From Lachnospiraceae bacterium (lineage in GTDB: Bacteria; Bacillota; Clostridia; Lachnospirales; Lachnospiraceae), in the NCBI GenBank assembly GCA_016290615.1, contig JAEEUS010000003.1, forward strand, positions 59,525 through 123,524: a stretch of 64,000 nucleotides of DNA. The letters are read 5' to 3'. Shown here one piece after another: positions 32,699 through 42,825 of the stretch (positions within the stretch are counted from its first letter, which is position 1; every line of letters begins with the position of its first letter). The translations under genes and the position numbers were made by a program. Under the pieces are notes generated by a model. The model searched no databases and had not been told where the DNA came from. It saw only the letters and a list, made by a program, of their open reading frames with translations.

Positions 32699-33964
32699 CT
32701 AAATGTTGTCAGGTCCTGTGAGTTTTCCTGCTATGGCGCTGGCAGCTGCAACAGCAGGGCTTGCCAAATATATTTCACTTGAAATATGTCCCATACGTCC
32801 TACGAAATTACGGTTTGTTGTTGAAACACATCTTTCGTTCTCAGCAAGAATACCCATATATCCACCAAGGCACGGACCGCAGGTCGGAGTGCTGACAACA
32901 CCTCCGCACTCAATAAAAGTCTGAACAAGGCCTTCTTTTATAGCATCAAGATAGATTTTCTGAGTGCCGGGAATAACGATAAGTCGTATACCGTTTGCAA
33001 CTTTTTTACCTTTGAGTATAGATGCAGCTACTCTGAGGTCATCCATTCTTCCGTTTGTACATGAACCGATAACAACCTGATCGATAACTATGTCATCCTT
33101 TATCGCTTCATCTATAGTCTTAGTATTCTCTGGCAGATGAGGATAAGAAACTGTCGGTTTAAGAGCGCTAAGATCTATCTCGAACGTTTCATCATATACA
33201 GCATCAGGATCAGCTTCATAAACTACAGGCTGTCTGTCAGAGTGTTCTTTAATATAATCGAGGCACAACTGATCTACAGGGAAAATTCCGTTTTTTCCAC
33301 CTGCTTCGATTGCCATATTTGCAATCGTGAATCTGTCATCCATGGAAAGATATGAAATCCCGTCACCTGTAAACTCCATAGATTTATATAAGGCTCCGTC
33401 AACACCGATCATGCCGATTATGTGAAGTATAATATCTTTTCCGCTGACCCATTTTGCGGGCTTATTCTTTAATACGAAATTGATTGCTCCAGGAACCTTG
33501 AACCAAGCTTTGCCAGTTGCCATGCCTGCGGCCATATCTGTGCTTCCAACTCCTGTTGAGAATGCACCGACGGCTCCATAAGTACAAGTATGTGAATCGG
33601 CACCTATAATAACATCACCGGCAACTGTAAGGCCTTTTTCGGGCAATAAAGCATGTTCTATGCCCATCTGACCTACTTCAAAGTAATTGGTTATCTCATT
33701 CTTTTTAGCAAACTCTCTTACGCACTTGCAGTGCTCAGCGCTTTTAATATCTTTATTAGGGACAAAGTGATCAGGAACAAGAGCAATCTTGTTCTTATCG
33801 AATACTCCGTCAATATTCATTTTTTCTATTTCGTGTATGGCTACGGGACTTGTTATATCATTACCCAACACCAGATCGAGATCTGCTTCTATAAGCTGTC
33901 CAGCCACTACCTCCTTCAGACCGGCATGCGCAGCCAAGATCTTTTGTGTCATAGTCATTCCCAT
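32699..33964 (-). CDS. leuC: 3-isopropylmalate dehydratase large subunit LeuC
   Basis: 421 residues from the ATG at 33964 (GGAGG eight bases upstream). The [4Fe-4S] cysteines lie in [11 protein letters not shown] and [32 protein letters not shown] is the substrate and cluster region. Length fits the two-subunit clostridial form. First gene of the unit leuC-leuD-response regulator-kinase-ruvA-ruvB, transcribed from a clear promoter. Confidence 0.95.
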   Translation of the reverse strand: MGMTMTQKILAAHAGLKEVVAGQLIEADLDLVLGNDITSPVAIHEIEKMNIDGVFDKNKIALVPDHFVPNKDIKSAEHCKCVREFAKKNEITNYFEVGQMGIEHALLPEKGLTVAGDVIIGADSHTCTYGAVGAFSTGVGSTDMAAGMATGKAWFKVPGAINFVLKNKPAKWVSGKDIILHIIGMIGVDGALYKSMEFTGDGISYLSMDDRFTIANMAIEAGGKNGIFPVDQLCLDYIKEHSDRQPVVYEADPDAVYDETFEIDLSALKPTVSYPHLPENTKTIDEAIKDDIVIDQVVIGSCTNGRMDDLRVAASILKGKKVANGIRLIVIPGTQKIYLDAIKEGLVQTFIECGGVVSTPTCGPCLGGYMGILAENERCVSTTNRNFVGRMGHISSEIYLASPAVAAASAIAGKLTGPDNI

Positions 33965-34003
33965 TATTATTTCCTCCAAACTATTATGCTTAAACCAATC
34001 TTC

Positions 34004-34033
34004 ATTATATCAAAACTCATGCTGTATCTGCAA
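34004..34033 (-). promoter_or_regulatory. Promoter of leuCD
   Basis: Minus strand TTGCAG (34028-34033), 18 bases, TATAAT (34004-34009), 40 bases before leuC. No T-box leader is present; the leader is too short for one. Confidence 0.8.
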
Positions 34034-34040
34034 TAATAAG

Positions 34041-35051
34041 CTACAGATAGTAGGTGACCGGAAACAGATATCTTAAGAGTGGTATTATAGGCAGATACAT
34101 ATCAAGATCGATGATTATCGGACATATTATCAACTGAAGTGTCAACAGTACAGGACATAAAGCTGTATATGTATCTTCTTTTTTTACAATTTCGCCTACA
34201 ATACATGTAAAGATTACGCAAATCATTATGAATATTAGTAATCTCGGGATATCGTAAAGGGATGCTTTACCCGAAAAAGCAAATGTACATATAAGTCCGA
34301 CTACTCCGATTATCAGGCCATTGGCAAAAGAAGACACAAATCTGTATGCTGCTCGAGATTTTAAAGTAAAGCTTTTGACAATGCTCTGGCCATTTCCAGA
34401 ATAGTTATAACCGTACATAATAAAAATAGTCATAAATACCGACAGGGCTACTATTGATCTAACCGGATCTTTTTCTGATTTAATTGAATCTTCTGCAGAC
34501 TCTTCAATTATGTTTATATCAAATAATTCATCCGATGACAGATAAGACTCTTTTTTGCGGATAAGTTCTGTACGAAGGGTTTCATCGCTATTTACAAACA
34601 CCTTATCCGCTTCATTTTCGATCAGATTGTTGCTGCAGTAATAAAGCCACGCATTATAAAATCGTTCCTTGTCAACTTCTGAGTATAGATAACCCGGTGA
34701 TACATAAACTTCGATTATATCTTTATCCTTTCCGGAATCAATATAGTCGTCTGCATCAGCCAGTATAGCGTATCCCAGTACTATATTTGCTTCCTTAACA
34801 GACTGTTTCATACTTTCTATATCATCAAATATAACAACTTCTCTGTCAGCACCCAATGAAGAAACAAGAGGGCTCATTTTTGAATTATCGACATCAAAGT
34901 ATAAACCGACTTTATCATCAACCGGTTTGTTTGTTGCGATACTGCAAAAAACTGCGCAAAGAACGATCATCAAAATGCTCACGATATAAAAAAGTCTGTT
35001 TCTTAACATCGACTTTATATTTGTTAATAACCATATCAATACTTTCTGCAT
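34041..35051 (-). CDS. ABC-2-type transporter permease (second)
   Basis: 336 residues from the ATG at 35051, overlapping the upstream permease gene by 16 bp. One N-terminal helix (about 17-40), a large extracytoplasmic domain (about 40-200), then five hydrophobic helices to the end: the ABC-2 exporter layout of the YhgE/Pip and drug-exporter type. It probably forms a heterodimer with the neighbouring permease. The exported substrate is not evident. Last gene of the cluster; I see no convincing terminator after it. Confidence 0.82.
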   Translation of the reverse strand: MQKVLIWLLTNIKSMLRNRLFYIVSILMIVLCAVFCSIATNKPVDDKVGLYFDVDNSKMSPLVSSLGADREVVIFDDIESMKQSVKEANIVLGYAILADADDYIDSGKDKDIIEVYVSPGYLYSEVDKERFYNAWLYYCSNNLIENEADKVFVNSDETLRTELIRKKESYLSSDELFDINIIEESAEDSIKSEKDPVRSIVALSVFMTIFIMYGYNYSGNGQSIVKSFTLKSRAAYRFVSSFANGLIIGVVGLICTFAFSGKASLYDIPRLLIFIMICVIFTCIVGEIVKKEDTYTALCPVLLTLQLIICPIIIDLDMYLPIIPLLRYLFPVTYYL

Positions 35052-36235
35052 AGCACACCTAATGTGTTTTGAATTACTGAAATAACAATCAATGATATTA
35101 AAGCCCAAAAGACACTGTTTCCGCTTATACTTTCTAGGATCGATGAGAATATATATCTGACAGGATTGACAAAGCTGATCATTCGAATACATTCAGGAAG
35201 TCTGTTTAATGGAATTATCATACCTGAACACAAGATAAGTAATACCATAGCACTGAATAATCCGCCAAAAACTCTGTAATCGGCACCGGCAATACTGTAA
35301 AACATTTCATAAAATGAAGCGATCGCAAAAGAAGAAACAATGATCACAAATAAGGTGATCATATTAAAAGCAAAGAACTCATATCTAAAGTGTTCACTAA
35401 TAAAACAAACTGCAAGATACGTTATGATTCCCGTAAAGGAAATGTGAACGGACATGACAAACTCTCTTATAAGTGCAGTCTTAACGGGATTCATCCCGTA
35501 AACGCGCATCTTTTGTTCAATTGAAATGTGTTCACTCTTATAAAGAAAACCGAAAGAAAGCCCGCAATAAAGCATTATTATTGAAATTAGGGCACATATA
35601 TAAAAACCTGAAGCTTTTATATGTCCGTACTCAGACAAGACCGTAGTATTAAAAAGGCGGCCTCGATGCATGATTAGATTTGCATAAACCATAGCTATAT
35701 GATCACCTATTGGCATATACTCATCTTTTATCTCATACGTACCGTCACGATATGTATCAAGAAAAGAATAGACCGTGGCTTCTGCTGTCTGAACATATCC
35801 AACACCGCTCTTTAATATATATACAAATGCTTTGGTGACTCTGTCTGCATCCGGCCTGATATAAATATCAAGTGGAGTGTTTTTTCCATTATTGACATCA
35901 TCGTAGAAGTCTTCGGGCAGATCAATAACTATATTTACCTTATGATCATTAAGCATTTCAAAAGCTTCATCTCTGCTGACCTTCTCTATCTGTGATACTT
36001 CCCTGATACTGTTAGTCTGAGATACATATTGAATCAGCATTGACGTGAGTTTATCGTTAGGCTGAATTACTACTGCTGTTGTAATCTTTTTGACCATGGT
36101 ATTCTGTTCAATCAAAAAGCTGACTGCCGCGAAAACGGCAGTCAGTGCAAATATGACTAAAACATATGCTATAGCAGTCTTTTTAATCATCAATATACTG
36201 TTTTTGAACTCAGTTTTGAAATAAGCTCTAAACAT
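35036..36235 (-). CDS. ABC-2-type transporter permease (first)
   Basis: 399 residues with the same plan as its neighbour: one N-terminal helix (about 18-42), an extracytoplasmic region of about 175 residues, then six hydrophobic helices, including the ABC-2 core ICSGMIIPLNRLPECIRMISFVNPVRYI. It starts 5 bp after the acidic membrane-protein gene. Together with the ATPase at 37887-38561 it should form an exporter. Confidence 0.83.
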   Translation of the reverse strand: MFRAYFKTEFKNSILMIKKTAIAYVLVIFALTAVFAAVSFLIEQNTMVKKITTAVVIQPNDKLTSMLIQYVSQTNSIREVSQIEKVSRDEAFEMLNDHKVNIVIDLPEDFYDDVNNGKNTPLDIYIRPDADRVTKAFVYILKSGVGYVQTAEATVYSFLDTYRDGTYEIKDEYMPIGDHIAMVYANLIMHRGRLFNTTVLSEYGHIKASGFYICALISIIMLYCGLSFGFLYKSEHISIEQKMRVYGMNPVKTALIREFVMSVHISFTGIITYLAVCFISEHFRYEFFAFNMITLFVIIVSSFAIASFYEMFYSIAGADYRVFGGLFSAMVLLILCSGMIIPLNRLPECIRMISFVNPVRYIFSSILESISGNSVFWALISLIVISVIQNTLGVLCRKY

Positions 36236-36240
36236 AAATC

Positions 36241-37839
36241 CTAGTAAAGAAGTCCTCCGAATTCCATAAGAAGATCTTCATCAAAGCTTTCCATCAGATC
36301 TTCAAAATCGCTCTCGTCAGCATTGCCGAGATCAAATTCATCAGTATTTGTGTATTTCTGAATCTTAGCGCCTTTTTTGAAGGTTAAGTTTACAGATCCT
36401 TCAACTTCATTATCATAATCGAAATCGTCAACTACGAATGAAACTTCATTTGATGAAGATTTAACATCCATCTCAAGCTCAAATGAATCATAGTAGTAAT
36501 CATATTCAAAAGTGAGCTTGCCTTTTTTGTAGTTATACTCGATCGTGCAAACTTCATCACCGTCAACTTCAAGAGTATAAGTCTCCTTATCTTTTTTGTT
36601 AGAGCCGGATAAAGCCATTACTTCGTCGCCGTCAGCAAGTATAGAGATGTTCTGAGCTCTGAAGTCTCCGCCCTTGAACTGAATCTCAACTTCTCCACTT
36701 TTCTTGTCGCCTTCGCCCTTGATAGCAGCAAGCTTACCTTTATAGATATAGAAGTATATTGTCATGTCAGGTATCTGCTTGATCTCGTTTCTAGCTTCTT
36801 TGAATGAATCATCTAAAGATTCGCCTGAAATGTCTTCCATATCTTTAAGAGTATCTTCAAACTCATCCTTGTAAATCTCAGTGATATCATCATAAAGGTC
36901 AAGATAGAAATCACTGTCTACTTCAACGCTATATCCTTTACAATCAACCTTCTTGCCATCGATCTTATAAGATTCCTTATCGGCATTTTCAAATTTGAGC
37001 TCTTTAAAATGCTTGTTCATGCATTTCTCAAGTTTTGCTTCAAGGTCAGCGTTACTTGAAGAACCGTCATATATCATTTTTAATGAAGAGTTGAGTGATG
37101 CGATATCATCATCACTTAACATGTCTGTTATATATCCATCGCAGTCAGATGTATAATCGTAAACAAACAGGTAATCGCAAAGTTCAGGAACTTCAGCTTT
37201 GACTTTCTTAGAATCGATACCTGCTTTTATTGACATTTCGGGTACCATATCAGAATCAATGTTACCTACAATCTGCTTATCCTTGCCATCTATGATGATA
37301 GAACCACTAAACTCACCATAATCGTCTAAATCAGCACTGAAATCGGTTGTATAGCTTCCAGATTTAACTATTGAGCTTAGGTTTTTAACAACCTTACCAA
37401 GTTCTGTATCATATTTGAAAGTTGCGGCTGTTGCTTTCGCAACTTTGTCTCTCTTAGACATGAAAGCACCGGTAAAGAATAAGATACATATTACAATGAT
37501 AGCAACAAGGGCTACTGCAACTATTCCGATGATAGTGTTTTTCTTGTTTGATGATTTATCGGGTTCATCGGGAATCGGTGAATATGTTTCCTTTACGGGT
37601 TCGGGAGAAGTTGTGGGTGGCTCGCTTTCAGTTGATTCTTTAACAACTTCGGTTACTTCTTCTGAAGCATCTTTGCTTACTTCAGCAGCGTTTTCAACTG
37701 TTTCTTCAGCTGCTTTTGCAGCTTCTTCACCTGCTTCTCCAGCTTCTTTTGCTGTTTCAATTGCTTCATCCTTGGCATCCTTTACCTCGTCATTAGTCTC
37801 AATTGGTTCACCTGTCATAGGGTCGTAGCTAATACTCAT
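36241..37839 (-). CDS. Acidic single-pass membrane protein of an ABC export cluster
   Basis: 532 residues that I do not recognise. The cytoplasmic N-terminus (1-100) is an Ala/Glu/Lys-rich low-complexity helix (EAIETAKEAGEAGEEAAKAA) and a Pro/Ser/Thr linker; one membrane helix lies at about 103-125; the rest is an extracytoplasmic, Asp/Lys/Tyr-rich, probably beta-strand domain. It sits between the ABC ATPase and the two permeases, 47 and 5 bp apart, so it is likely a cotranscribed partner, perhaps a substrate-handling or anchoring subunit. No protease or ligand motif is visible. Confidence 0.72.
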   Translation of the reverse strand: MSISYDPMTGEPIETNDEVKDAKDEAIETAKEAGEAGEEAAKAAEETVENAAEVSKDASEEVTEVVKESTESEPPTTSPEPVKETYSPIPDEPDKSSNKKNTIIGIVAVALVAIIVICILFFTGAFMSKRDKVAKATAATFKYDTELGKVVKNLSSIVKSGSYTTDFSADLDDYGEFSGSIIIDGKDKQIVGNIDSDMVPEMSIKAGIDSKKVKAEVPELCDYLFVYDYTSDCDGYITDMLSDDDIASLNSSLKMIYDGSSSNADLEAKLEKCMNKHFKELKFENADKESYKIDGKKVDCKGYSVEVDSDFYLDLYDDITEIYKDEFEDTLKDMEDISGESLDDSFKEARNEIKQIPDMTIYFYIYKGKLAAIKGEGDKKSGEVEIQFKGGDFRAQNISILADGDEVMALSGSNKKDKETYTLEVDGDEVCTIEYNYKKGKLTFEYDYYYDSFELEMDVKSSSNEVSFVVDDFDYDNEVEGSVNLTFKKGAKIQKYTNTDEFDLGNADESDFEDLMESFDEDLLMEFGGLLY

Positions 37840-37886
37840 AATGCTCTCCTCTTCATTCGTTCCTTTAAACTAAAGGTTTGTATTGA

Positions 37887-38561
37887 TTATTTATTCTGAA
37901 TAAGAAATGATTTTCTTATATCATTCATATTAATATCATCTTTTGAAATACGTCTGGTAGTTCCGTCTTCAAAAAGATAAATTACGTCTGATAACAATAT
38001 CTCGCGTTCATTGTGTGTTGACATTATAATTGTTCCGCCATGTGAAACAAATTCTTTCATTATTTTGCTTATGCTTTCCTGATAATAGAGATCAAGCGAT
38101 GAAGTAGGTTCATCAAGCAACAGTACTGGTGGGGTTCTCTGCAAAGTGCAGGCTATAGTGAGTCTTCGTTTCATACCGCCGGAAAGATTGCTTACCTTGG
38201 TTTTTAGAAGATCTGTCAGTTCAAATCTATCAATTATGCTTTTATCGATGTTCTTTGAGCCGGCCGCCCAGAATTTCAGGTTGTCTGATACACTTAGTTC
38301 TTCAAAAAGCGGATCATCCTGAGGAACATAACCAACATATTTGGCAAAATAAGATTTATCCTTGATTACATCGTTTCCGAAATAGCTAATATCACTTTTG
38401 TCTGCTTTCAATGTGCCTGCGAGTATCTGAAGCATTGTGGATTTACCGCATCCGTTTCTGCCGACTAAAGCTGTGATACTTCCAGGCGATGCCTCTATTG
38501 ACGCACCTTTGAGAACTTCATTCTTACCATATGATTTGTAGAGATCTTTTGCTTTAACCAT
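37887..38561 (-). CDS. ABC transporter ATP-binding protein
   Basis: 224 residues. Walker A VGRNGCGKSTMLQILAG, Q loop YVPQDDPLF, signature NLSGGMKRRLTIAC, Walker B PPVLLLDEPTSSLD and H loop MSTHNEREIL are all intact. It energises the two ABC-2 permeases downstream. Its ATG lies 24 bp after tRNA-Ala with no terminator between and only a weak ribosome binding site, so it probably depends on the tRNA promoter. Confidence 0.94.
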   Translation of the reverse strand: MVKAKDLYKSYGKNEVLKGASIEASPGSITALVGRNGCGKSTMLQILAGTLKADKSDISYFGNDVIKDKSYFAKYVGYVPQDDPLFEELSVSDNLKFWAAGSKNIDKSIIDRFELTDLLKTKVSNLSGGMKRRLTIACTLQRTPPVLLLDEPTSSLDLYYQESISKIMKEFVSHGGTIIMSTHNEREILLSDVIYLFEDGTTRRISKDDINMNDIRKSFLIQNK

Positions 38562-38585
38562 GTATTTAGGCCGTATACGCCATCG

Positions 38586-38658
38586 TGGACCATAGGGGGA
38601 TCGAACCCCTGACCTCCAGATTGCGAACCTGGCGCTCTCCCAGCTGAGCTAATAGCCC
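38586..38658 (-). tRNA. tRNA-Ala (anticodon CGC)
   Basis: 73 bases fold as a full cloverleaf: acceptor GGGCTAT/ATGGTCC, D arm with GCTC/GAGC, anticodon loop TTCGCAA giving CGC, T arm AGGGG-TTCGATC-CCCCT, discriminator A. The G3:U70 pair that marks alanine tRNA is present. CCA is not encoded. Confidence 0.95.
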
Positions 38659-38682
38659 AAATTACTAATTGTTCAATTGAAA

Positions 38683-38712
38683 ATTATATCATCTTTATAC
38701 AGTTAATTGCAA
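38683..38712 (-). promoter_or_regulatory. Promoter of tRNA-Ala and probably the ABC cluster
   Basis: Minus strand TTGCAA (38707-38712), 18 bases, TATAAT (38683-38688), 25 bases before the tRNA. Confidence 0.8.
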
Positions 38713-38715
38713 GTT

Positions 38716-38742
38716 AAAAGGAGGGCTTTAAAGAGCCCTCCT
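38716..38742 (-). terminator. Terminator after ilvC
   Basis: Nine-base-pair stem AGGAGGGCT/AGCCCTCCT (38719-38742) with TTTT on the minus strand, 15 bp after the ilvC stop. Confidence 0.88.
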
Positions 38743-38757
38743 GATTGATGTAAATGA

Positions 38758-39816
<1,059 letters not shown>

Positions 39817-39852
39817 TTATAATTTTTCCTTGGCCTAACCAAGTTAGTTTAC

Positions 39853-40359
39853 TCAATCAACCTTCGGATATACTATATCGTCCGTTCCTCTTCTGAGTCC
39901 TGCTATACCTGTTCTTGCAAGTTCAAGAATCTCATAACCGCTCAAAAGATTAATAAATGCTTCTATCTTATCCTGACCACCGGTTATCTCAATGATAAGA
40001 CCCTGTTCTGATACATCAATGATATTTGCTCTGAATACGTTTGCAAGAGAGATGACACCTTCTCTTGATTTTGCATCAGCTTTTACTTTTATAAGAGCAA
40101 GCTCACGATATACGCTCTGATCAGGCTTTAGCTCCTTTACATCGCAGACATCTACCAGTTTTGCAACCTGCTTTTCAATCTGGTTTAAGATTTCATCATC
40201 ACCGTTTGCTACGATAGTAATACGGGAAACCTTGGGGTCTGCAGTAACACCTGCCGTTATTGATTCTATGTTATATCCTCGTCTTGAAAACAGCCCGGAA
40301 ATTCTGCTCAGTACACCGGATGTATTTTCAACAAGGAGCTGAAAAACTCTTCTTTTCAT
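39853..40359 (-). CDS. ilvN: Acetolactate synthase small (regulatory) subunit, copy 1
   Basis: 168 residues. The N-terminal ACT domain begins MKRRVFQLLVENTSGVLSRISGLFSRRGYNIES, the valine-binding signature; the C-terminal domain (about 80-160) follows with ARTGIAGLRRG. It binds and activates the catalytic IlvB chain and gives feedback control. The only ilvB in the window is 4.5 kb away beside a second small subunit, so this copy may pair with that IlvB or one elsewhere. Strong promoter upstream. Confidence 0.94.
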   Translation of the reverse strand: MKRRVFQLLVENTSGVLSRISGLFSRRGYNIESITAGVTADPKVSRITIVANGDDEILNQIEKQVAKLVDVCDVKELKPDQSVYRELALIKVKADAKSREGVISLANVFRANIIDVSEQGLIIEITGGQDKIEAFINLLSGYEILELARTGIAGLRRGTDDIVYPKVD

Positions 40360-40400
40360 ATGATCATAACCTCTGTAATAGTCTGAAAACGTTCTTTTCT

Positions 40401-40429
40401 ATTATATTAATCTGATATTTTATTGTCAA
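40401..40429 (-). promoter_or_regulatory. Consensus promoter of ilvN-ilvC
   Basis: Minus strand TTGACA (40424-40429), 17 bases, TATAAT (40401-40406): a perfect consensus, implying high expression unless repressed. Confidence 0.92.
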
Positions 40430-40444
40430 CGGTTATTGGAAGGT

Positions 40445-40461
40445 GATGAATAATATTCATC
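40445..40461. promoter_or_regulatory. 17-bp perfect palindrome upstream of the ilvN-ilvC promoter
   Basis: GATGAATA and TATTCATC flank a single central base, 16 bp upstream of the -35 box. A dimeric regulator could bind here. The core TGAAT-3 bp-ATTCA resembles an ARG box but is one base too short between the halves. Confidence 0.55.
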
Positions 40462-40500
40462 TTAAAGATTAGATTTTTGAAACAATTTGCGGAAACAAAT

Positions 40501-40537
40501 AAAAAAACCCGCCAGATCTTGATGATCCGACGGGCTT
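40501..40537 (-). terminator. Terminator after cstA
   Basis: Long stem: CCCGTCGGATC pairs with GATCTGGCGGG (two wobble pairs) and is followed by seven T on the minus strand. It ends the ilvB-to-cstA unit, 12 bp after the cstA stop. Confidence 0.92.
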
Positions 40538-40549
40538 TTAAGAACTATA

Positions 40550-42253
40550 TTATGCTTTTGCTTTCTTCTGTTTACTGAATGTCTGGATACCCTCAATAAC
40601 AAGGATAACAGCAAGTATTGTCATAGCAAGAGCAAAGATGAGCTGGAACCAATCTCCCCATACAGCATCTGGTGTTGTAATTACACCGAATTTTTTGATT
40701 ATTGTCTGTACAAGAGATGTAAGAGTTGCACAGAGCATGAATATCATAGGTATAAAGAACATCTTATTGTTCTTTCCAACTTCACCGAGCCATGCACAAA
40801 CTGCAAGGAGTGCGATTCCTGCAAGAAGCTGGTTAGCAGCACCGAACAGAGCCCAGATTGCTGAAAGCTTAAGTCCGCCTAAGATACAGCCTATTACTAC
40901 CATGAGTGTTGTACCAAACATGGGATGCGCAAGAAGCTTCCTGATTCCGCTTGCATCCTGCCATGTAGCTTCATCTTCTTTGAGGAAAAGCTCACTGAAC
41001 ATGAATCTTGAAAGTCTTGTACCTGTATCAAGGGATGTAAGGGCAAATACTGAAACAGCAAGAGTAAGAAGCGCTGCTATAGTGTTGTAAATACCACTTC
41101 CCTCAGGTCCGAACATTGTTGCGATACCTGCGCCAAATGCTGCCGAAGGAGAACCGAATCCACCTTCTGTATATTTAGCATAAACCATACCAACTGCTAT
41201 AAGAGATATAATGCCGAGAGCAGACTCTATAAGCATTGAACCATAACCTATAGGCTTTGCATCTTTCTCACTCTTAAGCTGCTTTGATGTTGTACCTGTT
41301 GAGATAAGTGAATGGAATCCAGAACAAGCACCGCATGCAACTGTGATGAACAGTGTAGGAAATAGGAAAGATCCATTCTCAAGTTTAAATCCGTTAAATG
41401 CCGGTATTGAGAAGCTTGCACTTCCAGAAAATGCTGAAACAATTATACCGATAACAGCGATACCTATCATAGCGTAGAGAAGGAAACTAGAAAGATAATC
41501 TCTAGGCTGGAGAAGTATCCATACAGGAACCAGTGAAGCAACGGCAATGTATACGCCAATGAATACTATCCATGCTGTACGGCTCATAACAAAACCGCAA
41601 TTTAGTCCGATAACAGTTATAACTATGATTCCGATGACACCACAGATTGAAGCAGGAACAGTCTTGATATTCATCTTGTTAGTTACATAGCCGTAAACAA
41701 TTGCGATCAGTATGAACAGCAAAGAAATCATAGCCGTCGTCTGATTGTTTGTGGGATTACCTGTGAATCCGAACCCGCCTTCTTCTGTAAAGAATGTACC
41801 TGCAACTACGTTTACAAATGAAGCTATTACAAGTATTAGAACGAGAAGTCCGAAAATCAGGAAAAGCTTTTTAGCTTTCTGGCCCATTGTGTCGTTAATA
41901 ATCTCTCCGAGAGACTTTCCGTCATGTCTAATCGAAGCGAAAAGTGAACCGAAATCCTGTAAACCGCCGAAGAAAATACCTCCGACTATACACCAAAGAA
42001 ATACGGGAACCCATCCGAAAATGGATGCCTGGATAGGTCCGTTGATAGGACCTGCACCTGCAATTGAAGAAAAATGGTGTCCCATTAGGACAGCCGGAGG
42101 AGCCGCTACATAGTCAACGCCATCCTCTTTCTCGATAGCAGGAGTTTTTCTTGAGGGGTCAATACCCCATTGCTTAGCAAGCCATGATCCGTAGGTGATG
42201 TAGCCTATGATCAGCAATGCTATAGCTGCAAGAATGATTAACAGTGCTGTCAT
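40550..42253 (-). CDS. cstA: CstA-family carbon starvation protein (pyruvate/peptide transporter)
   Basis: 567 residues with about 15 hydrophobic helices. The family signature GHHFSSIAGAGPINGPIQA is near residue 60. Characterised CstA and BtsT proteins take up pyruvate, and CstA was first linked to peptide uptake. It is the last gene behind ilvB-ilvN, whose enzyme consumes pyruvate, so supply or recovery of pyruvate is a reasonable inference. It overlaps the upstream gene by 4 bp (ATGA), with GGAG before the start. Confidence 0.93.
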   Translation of the reverse strand: MTALLIILAAIALLIIGYITYGSWLAKQWGIDPSRKTPAIEKEDGVDYVAAPPAVLMGHHFSSIAGAGPINGPIQASIFGWVPVFLWCIVGGIFFGGLQDFGSLFASIRHDGKSLGEIINDTMGQKAKKLFLIFGLLVLILVIASFVNVVAGTFFTEEGGFGFTGNPTNNQTTAMISLLFILIAIVYGYVTNKMNIKTVPASICGVIGIIVITVIGLNCGFVMSRTAWIVFIGVYIAVASLVPVWILLQPRDYLSSFLLYAMIGIAVIGIIVSAFSGSASFSIPAFNGFKLENGSFLFPTLFITVACGACSGFHSLISTGTTSKQLKSEKDAKPIGYGSMLIESALGIISLIAVGMVYAKYTEGGFGSPSAAFGAGIATMFGPEGSGIYNTIAALLTLAVSVFALTSLDTGTRLSRFMFSELFLKEDEATWQDASGIRKLLAHPMFGTTLMVVIGCILGGLKLSAIWALFGAANQLLAGIALLAVCAWLGEVGKNNKMFFIPMIFMLCATLTSLVQTIIKKFGVITTPDAVWGDWFQLIFALAMTILAVILVIEGIQTFSKQKKAKA

Positions 42254-42825
42254 CTTTTTATCTCCTTTTCCTCTTTAAGAATATTACTAACGAGCTCTTT
42301 AAGTATCCGTGCCTGCTTATTGAAATAAACGGAACCTTCATTAAGCCCGATTGCAACCAATCTGTAGTTGGAAAACCCATAAAGGGCGAAGTTGTAATTC
42401 TTGCTGTGTTTGCTCTTTATTATAAACTCTTTAGCTTCTTCTTCGATATTATCACAAATCACTATTAGGACAGAATCTGTATTTTTATGGTCTGGACCAG
42501 GTGTGGCGTGACTTATTCCATATTCCCATGCCTTAAGATCCAGATCTTTTATGATATCATAAGTAAGATTGTCCTTAAGTGAAAAATATACATATTCAGA
42601 ACTATGTATATCACCAACTTTGGCTTTCTTAATCAAAACATACTGCTCGCTCTTTGAATCGAATCTTGCTTCCGCATCAAACTCTTCTGCTACTTCAAAT
42701 CTGTTGTCAGAAGTATCTTTTATGCTTACATCATAATAAACAGAATATGATTTTATGAATTGTTCAAATACATTTTTTTTATCAAGATCTTTTTTTATAT
42801 CGATACGATTCCTGTTGCCGGTCAT
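42250..42825 (-). CDS. Hypothetical protein, 191 residues, in the ilvB-cstA unit
   Basis: I do not recognise it. It is soluble, lysine- and aspartate-rich, with no signal peptide, membrane helix or catalytic motif. A central stretch alternates hydrophobic residues (SVLIVICDNIEEEAKEFII, YNFALYGFSNYRLVAIGL), suggesting an alpha/beta domain. It overlaps both neighbours by 4 bp, so translation is tightly coupled to the 132-residue gene and cstA. Confidence 0.72.
   Translation of the reverse strand: MTGNRNRIDIKKDLDKKNVFEQFIKSYSVYYDVSIKDTSDNRFEVAEEFDAEARFDSKSEQYVLIKKAKVGDIHSSEYVYFSLKDNLTYDIIKDLDLKAWEYGISHATPGPDHKNTDSVLIVICDNIEEEAKEFIIKSKHSKNYNFALYGFSNYRLVAIGLNEGSVYFNKQARILKELVSNILKEEKEIKR

Noticed and set aside
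32248..32721. Plus-strand open frame of about 157 codons over leuD
   Set aside because: Antisense to an intact leuD with strong signatures; cysteine/phenylalanine-rich composition is typical of a shadow frame.
33965..34040. T-box or leader attenuator before leuC
   Set aside because: Only 40 bases separate the promoter from leuC and no T-box sequence or terminator hairpin is present; the same holds for ilvB and hisZG.
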